Made by a program: the position numbers and the translations under genes
DNA from: an uncultured Flavobacteriales bacterium
Lineage (GTDB): Bacteria > Bacteroidota > Bacteroidia > Flavobacteriales_D > Sanyastnellaceae
Assembly: GCA_938092195.1 (NCBI GenBank)
Contig: CALKHD010000181.1
Location: forward strand, 1-10,140
Reading direction: 5' to 3'
DNA: 10,140 nucleotides
Shown here: positions 6,531 to 10,140 of the stretch, one piece after another
Numbering within the stretch: position 1 is the stretch's first letter
Layout of the letters: each line of letters opens with the position of its first letter
The notes under the pieces: generated by a model
What the model saw: the letters and a program-made list of their open reading frames with translations, nothing else
Database searches by the model: none
What the model was told of the DNA's origin: nothing

Positions 6531-7327
6531 ACATGACCACCCCCACCGAGGGCATCTCAAACATGGCGGCCATCCACCCCAAGGCCCAAATCGGGGAGGG
6601 GGTTACCATCAGTCCTTTCTCGACGATTGCAGCCGACGTGGTCATTGGAACTGGGACCTGGATTGGTCCCAACGTGACCCTATTGGACGGAACCCGAATC
6701 GGGGCCAATTGTCGGATTTTCCCTGGGGCAGTCATTGGCGGCATTCCCCAAGACCTCAAGTTCGCTGGGGAGCACACCACTGCCGAGATTGGGGACCACA
6801 CCACGATTCGAGAATGCTGCACCATCAACCGCGGCACCACCGATCGGATGTACACCCGTGTTGGATCCCACTGTCTTTTGATGGCTTATACCCACATTGC
6901 GCATGACGCGGTTGTCGGGGACCATTGTGTGTTGGCCAACTGCGCCAGCATTGCAGGACACGTCACCATTGAAGACTGGGTAATCATTGAAGGCGTCGTG
7001 GCCGTTCAACAATTCGTTCGCATCGGAGAGCATGCCTTTGTCGCAGGCGGATCTTTGGTCAGAAAGAACGTCCCGCCATTTGTCAAGGTCGCAAGGGAAC
7101 CCTTGAGCTACATCGGCGTCAATGCCATCGGCCTCAGAAGACGAGGGTTTCCAGATGAATTTGTCCGTGCCGTAGAAGACATCTACCGCACCCTCTACAT
7201 CACCGGAGGAAACATGTCTAAGGCGATCAAGGTGGCAGAACTTGAGCTTCCTGTGAGCGATGCCAAGGGCATCATTCTGGATTTCATCCGCGCTTCTGAC
7301 AAAGGCATTGTTCGGGGTCCTTTTTGA
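6527..7327 (+). CDS. lpxA: UDP-N-acetylglucosamine O-acyltransferase (LpxA)
   Basis: LpxA adds a 3-hydroxyacyl chain to the 3-OH of UDP-GlcNAc, the first step of lipid A synthesis, in the cytosol as a trimer. The 266-residue length fits (E. coli 262). Hexapeptide beta-helix repeats span about residues 13-195, followed by a helical C-terminal domain containing GVNAIGLRRRGF. H126 in THIAHDA matches catalytic H125 of E. coli, and H145 in AGHV matches H144. Q161 stands where E. coli has H160. G174 aligns with the acyl-length ruler G173 of E. coli, suggesting a long 3-hydroxyacyl chain is used (inference). I kept the ATG at 6527 because its ATGA overlap with lpxC-fabZ is typical of coupled genes. 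ATG 6563 (M13, just before AAIHPKAQIG) is a plausible alternative that better matches many homologues. Confidence 0.96.
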   Translation: MNMTTPTEGISNMAAIHPKAQIGEGVTISPFSTIAADVVIGTGTWIGPNVTLLDGTRIGANCRIFPGAVIGGIPQDLKFAGEHTTAEIGDHTTIRECCTINRGTTDRMYTRVGSHCLLMAYTHIAHDAVVGDHCVLANCASIAGHVTIEDWVIIEGVVAVQQFVRIGEHAFVAGGSLVRKNVPPFVKVAREPLSYIGVNAIGLRRRGFPDEFVRAVEDIYRTLYITGGNMSKAIKVAELELPVSDAKGIILDFIRASDKGIVRGPF

Positions 7328-7960
7328 ATGAAACCGCCCATGTATCTTTCTTTAAGGGTGGAAGGACTCGGCAAACGCCACGGCAAAAACTGGATTTTTC
7401 GGAACCTCAACTTCGACGTTGAAGCCGGCGATTCTTTGGCTCTCTTGGGGGCCAATGGCAGCGGTAAATCGAGCCTGTTGCGAACCCTGTGCGCATTTGA
7501 CCCCATCAGTGAGGGCAACATACAGTGGACCACAAATGGAGGAGACTCACCGCGGGAACACGTTCCTGGCTTGGTCTCTTATTGCGCGCCCGATCAATCT
7601 TTGATTCCAGACTTGACCGTCTTGGAGCACATCGCCTTTCACTTTGAGTTCCGTCAGCCCTGTGCCAACACCTCGGCAGAAGACACATTGGAATTGGCCT
7701 TGCTCCAGAACAAAGGTCAGGTTCGGGTGCGCAACTTGAGCTCCGGAATGCGCCAAAGGCTTTCCCTATCACTGGCCTTCTCTACCCTGTCTTCCGCCGT
7801 GTTCCTGGATGAACCCACCTCTCACTTGGACGAAAATGGACGGCGTTGGTTCCAGGACTTGATGTCCAAAAGAAGGGATGGACGAACCCTGATTGTGGCC
7901 TCCAATCACAATGGAGATGAGTACCCGAAGGGCACTCAGTCCATTGTACTTCAGCCATAA
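7328..7960 (+). CDS. ABC transporter ATP-binding protein
   Basis: This 210-residue protein is a complete ABC nucleotide-binding domain. Walker A is GANGSGKSS (41-49), the Q-loop is at Q90, the signature is LSSGM (137-141), Walker B is AVFLDE (157-162) with the D-loop SHLD (165-168), and the switch His is H194 in SNHN. The signature differs slightly from the usual LSGGQ. There is no membrane segment, so it must pair with a separate permease, and none is visible nearby. The start codon abuts the lpxA stop, so it is translated from the lpx transcript. Its small size and sequence style resemble CcmA-type and related small exporters' ATPases, but without a ccmB-like neighbour that is only a guess. 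A role in envelope or lipid export is suggested by context alone. Confidence 0.93.
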   Translation: MKPPMYLSLRVEGLGKRHGKNWIFRNLNFDVEAGDSLALLGANGSGKSSLLRTLCAFDPISEGNIQWTTNGGDSPREHVPGLVSYCAPDQSLIPDLTVLEHIAFHFEFRQPCANTSAEDTLELALLQNKGQVRVRNLSSGMRQRLSLSLAFSTLSSAVFLDEPTSHLDENGRRWFQDLMSKRRDGRTLIVASNHNGDEYPKGTQSIVLQP

Positions 7961-8094
7961 CCCCTCCACTTTTTTTCGATTTTATTTTGCTGTTAATCAG
8001 CTATTTACACTCATTCCTTGTGAAATTCATGGCCAAATTGTAACCACAGAAGACAAGCCGGCGTAGAGATTGACGAATCCACAAACATCTCATT
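7961..8094 (+). other. Intergenic region upstream of the T9SS cargo gene
   Basis: These 134 bases follow the lpx/ABC cluster and probably hold the promoter of the secreted-protein gene. The first half is AT-rich, with a run of seven T at 7970-7976, but no stable stem precedes it, so I do not call a terminator. A TATTTTG at 7983-7989 is one base short of the TAnnTTTG spacing and has no matching -33 element. No confident promoter is assigned. Confidence 0.5.
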
Positions 8095-9402
8095 ATGATT
8101 CGCACATCTTTCTTTTCCCTGGCCCTTCTCGGCCTCCTCTTCTCAAACGTCGCTCTCGCAACGCCCTCCAATGGTGAAATCCAATGCAAGGTGGAGCAAG
8201 ACGAAGTCACCACTGCCTTGTTTCTCCAAGGCATGCTCACCCAAACTTACCGGGCCTGTTCAAAGGGCTCCATTGCCAGTCTGGACGTGGTTGCAGCCGT
8301 TGAATTCAATGGCGGTTATGTCAGCGTGGCCATCATGGATGAAAACAACATCCTCCGCGCCATCAAGACGTTCACAGCCGACAACTACAACGGCACCAGT
8401 ATGTATCTGGACAACTTGGCGATTCCTACGCTTCGCAACAACACCTTCTACATTGTGATCAAGACCTTCGATGGTTCTTCATGTATCCTGCCATGCACGG
8501 ACAACGAAGACATGTTCGTTGGCGAAATGAAGGTGGGATCGACCGCCGAAAGCAAGAATCTGAAGTTCACTTCAGCATTTCGCGGGGCTTCCTCCAACCT
8601 GCAGAATGCCGATGGTTCACGTGGCAACAGTGATGAAGCTGGTCACACCAGCGCTCATTCACGTGTCGCCGCCTCACTCGACTTGACGGTGGAGGGCGAT
8701 TGCAGCTCTGCCCAGCGCAAGAGCACAGGCGTGTTGAATTTTGAAAGCGAAACCGTTATTCAAATGTTCAAGGCTTGCGACCGTGGCCGCATCTCACAGA
8801 TCAAACTGGCTGTTCCCTTTGTGGAGCCAGGCTACAATTTCGAATACGCCTTGATGCGTGCCGATTACACACCCATCGCCGGTGGTGAATTCAACCATGA
8901 AAACACAACCGATGGAGAGTTGCTTCTGACTTTTGACGAAGGCTCAGTGCGCAAAGACGAAGCCGTGTTCTTGAAAATCGTTTGTCCTGCAGGGGCCCGA
9001 ATGGCTGTCCTGGCTGATGGATCTTCTGATTCATCCTTTGGCCGCCTTTACGTCGATGGACAAGCCACCCCGTTCAATATGGCCATGGCTGCTGGATTGA
9101 ATGCAGCCACTGCCAGCCATGTTCAAGGCACATCAGAGGGCCGCGACGACATCCAAGTGGGAATTTATCCTGTTCCATTCGGCGATGTGCTGAACGTTTC
9201 TATCCGTGGCGCTTTGGTTGAAGGAGCCCTTCTTCAACTGCTGGATCATCAAGGCAAGCCATTGCAGCAGCGTTACCTCGCTGGTGGCTCCTTGGACAAG
9301 CCGCTTCGTTTGAATGATTTGTCTTCCCTGCGTCCCGGCCTCTACACCATTCGTTTGGTGAGCGGTGACCACGTGGTGACCAAGCGCATCCTCAAGGGAT
9401 AA
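8095..9402 (+). CDS. Secreted protein with duplicated module and T9SS type A sorting domain
   Basis: The 435-residue product starts with a clear signal peptide (MIRTSFFSLALLGLLFSN, cleavage probably after ALA around residue 22). The last about 80 residues (356-435) form a type IX secretion C-terminal domain: the YPVPFGD box, DHQGKPL, LSSLRPGLYTIRL and a terminal TKRILKG, as in the Por sorting family. The protein should therefore cross the outer membrane and be released or anchored at the surface. The middle holds two related modules, around residues 45-145 and 218-320, each with an AC..G.I core (C55 and C228) followed by a Gly-Tyr segment and an A.M motif. A Ser/Asn/His-rich linker (about 165-200) separates them. 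I see no enzyme motif and the cargo function is unknown. A strong terminator follows the stop. Confidence 0.93.
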   Translation: MIRTSFFSLALLGLLFSNVALATPSNGEIQCKVEQDEVTTALFLQGMLTQTYRACSKGSIASLDVVAAVEFNGGYVSVAIMDENNILRAIKTFTADNYNGTSMYLDNLAIPTLRNNTFYIVIKTFDGSSCILPCTDNEDMFVGEMKVGSTAESKNLKFTSAFRGASSNLQNADGSRGNSDEAGHTSAHSRVAASLDLTVEGDCSSAQRKSTGVLNFESETVIQMFKACDRGRISQIKLAVPFVEPGYNFEYALMRADYTPIAGGEFNHENTTDGELLLTFDEGSVRKDEAVFLKIVCPAGARMAVLADGSSDSSFGRLYVDGQATPFNMAMAAGLNAATASHVQGTSEGRDDIQVGIYPVPFGDVLNVSIRGALVEGALLQLLDHQGKPLQQRYLAGGSLDKPLRLNDLSSLRPGLYTIRLVSGDHVVTKRILKG

Positions 9403-9420
9403 GAAAAATAGATGTTCGTT

Positions 9421-9460
9421 CAAAGGGCTGTCTCCGCAAGGAGGCGGCCCTTTGTGTTTT
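9421..9460 (+). terminator. Strong intrinsic terminator with GCAA loop
   Basis: Bases 9421-9435 pair with 9440-9454 over 15 bp with no mismatches and two G-U pairs, closed by a GCAA (GNRA) tetraloop. A TGTTTT tail follows. It lies 18 bases behind the stop of the T9SS cargo gene and ends transcription rightward. A second copy of the 3' arm core, GCGGCCCTTT, occurs at 9461-9470. For the convergent minus-strand gene the hairpin lacks an adjacent T run, so use in that direction is doubtful. Confidence 0.9.
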
Positions 9461-9472
9461 GCGGCCCTTTCT

Positions 9473-10140
9473 TCAAGAGCGGTGGGCTGGCCGAAGCAAA
9501 TCAAAGACGGTTTTTACCGGGGCGAAAGTGGCAGAATCAACCTCTACAAACACGGAATTCCACCTTCCCATGGCGCCATTCCACAAGCCTGGATGCTCCA
9601 AGGCCCGCAGCGGGCGACCGCGGTGCGATTTGGACACCACAAAATCACGCCTGGCATCAATGAACTCAGGCAAAGGATAGGGATGTCCACTGGCATCGTG
9701 AATGGCGCACACCAAATCCACAGGATTGAAGTGGGTGGCGCGGGCCACACAATCTCGCGCAGACGGGTCGGCCATGTTCATTTCTGCAGACTCCACCACT
9801 TGGGCGCGCAACTTGCCCTGGTCATCTCGAATCCAGAAAGGCCCTCCCCCAGGTTCTCCTTCATTTCTGACCATCCCCGCCACCAACAATGGCCGATCCA
9901 ATGCCTCCCTGAGCGATTCAAGGTCTGAAGGCGGACGGTCCATGGGGTGCAGGGGGCCATTCTTCAACCAGGCCTTCGCCAGCTGAACATCGCCGGCCTC
10001 CAGCGCATTCAACGCCACAATGCGACCTTGGTCCAACTGGTCCGCCAGTCCCAACAAGGCCCTCCGCCACGGAAGCACATCTCCAAGGGCCGAGGTCGGA
10101 CGAACATTGTCGATGTTTTTGATGCTCACCAATGCCCCAG
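9473..10140 (-). CDS. DUF4301 family protein, C-terminal part (5' end outside window)
   Basis: The frame is open from the right edge to a TGA at 9475-9473, giving about 222 residues of the C-terminal part. Family members are about 500 residues, from memory, so over half the protein is missing. The TTG/GTG near 10132 is internal, because the frame stays open to the edge and the start SIKNIDNV is a conserved interior motif. Further conserved segments are RPLLVAGMVRNEGEPGGGPF, VVESAEMN, ATHFNPVDLVCAIHD, SKSHRGRPL, EHPGLWNGAMGRWNSVFVEV, FAPVKTV and DLLRP. These match my memory of DUF4301, a family largely found in Bacteroidota with no assigned function. No signal peptide or membrane segment is visible in this part. 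The gene runs toward the T9SS cargo gene, with the terminator between them. Confidence 0.88.
   Translation of the reverse strand, partial: GALVSIKNIDNVRPTSALGDVLPWRRALLGLADQLDQGRIVALNALEAGDVQLAKAWLKNGPLHPMDRPPSDLESLREALDRPLLVAGMVRNEGEPGGGPFWIRDDQGKLRAQVVESAEMNMADPSARDCVARATHFNPVDLVCAIHDASGHPYPLPEFIDARRDFVVSKSHRGRPLRALEHPGLWNGAMGRWNSVFVEVDSATFAPVKTVFDLLRPAHRS

Noticed and set aside
5502..6560. Open frame of 352 codons on the minus strand opposite lpxC-fabZ
   Set aside because: It lies fully across the well supported LpxC and FabZ domains and shows no protein motif.
7970..7976. Run of seven T after the ABC ATPase gene as a terminator
   Set aside because: No stable GC-rich stem directly precedes it; the nearby GCTG/CAGC hairpin has only four pairs and lies downstream.
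1..10140. Mobile elements, phage genes, defence systems or toxin-antitoxin pairs
   Set aside because: No transposase, integrase, terminal inverted repeats, nuclease or paired small genes were found. A tRNA is present, but there is no attachment-site duplication or integrase next to it.

Overview
The window looks like chromosomal DNA of a Bacteroidota bacterium, probably a marine or aquatic member of the Flavobacteriales or a related order. Four things point that way. LpxC and FabZ are fused in one protein, sitting between lpxD and lpxA. A C-terminal type IX secretion (T9SS, Por) sorting domain is present. A large secreted protein carries Cys-rich 'ACNYN' repeats alternating with Asp-rich calcium-binding-like repeats. 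A DUF4301-like protein sits at the right edge. Genes start without clear Shine-Dalgarno sequences, and the tRNA has a TAnnTTTG-type promoter element, both usual in this phylum. Placement below phylum is inference.

Layout. (1) 1-2477, minus strand: the N-terminal 825 residues of a large secreted surface protein, with a signal peptide, a domain of about 210 residues, nine Cys/Asp-rich repeats and the start of a probable fasciclin (FAS1) domain; its C-terminus lies outside the window. (2) 2478-2777: non-coding, divergent, holding a likely tRNA promoter. (3) 2778-2850: tRNA-Phe(GAA), followed at once by a strong hairpin terminator. (4) 2901-3947: aroB (3-dehydroquinate synthase). (5) 4011-7960: a tight cluster of lpxD, lpxC-fabZ, lpxA and an ABC ATPase, with junctions of +3, -4 and 0 bases. 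(6) 8095-9402: a secreted T9SS cargo protein with an internal duplication, ended by a near-perfect 15-bp terminator hairpin. (7) 9473-10140, minus strand: the C-terminal part of a DUF4301 protein, convergent with the previous gene and cut by the right edge.

How the genes work together. LpxA acylates UDP-GlcNAc, LpxC deacetylates the product and LpxD adds the second acyl chain, which are the first steps of lipid A synthesis. FabZ supplies fatty-acid elongation, which competes with lipid A for 3-hydroxyacyl-ACP. The ABC ATPase is translationally linked to this group, but no permease is visible. aroB belongs to the shikimate pathway leading to Phe, Tyr and Trp, and it sits directly behind a tRNA-Phe gene. 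The two exported proteins are separate surface or secreted products.

I found no mobile element, CRISPR array, defence system or clearly new multi-gene system. The points most worth a second look are the mosaic repeat array with its partial FAS1 domain, the tRNA-Phe/hairpin/aroB junction that leaves no room for a conventional aroB promoter, the duplicated unknown module in the T9SS cargo protein, and the orphan ABC ATPase coupled to lpxA.
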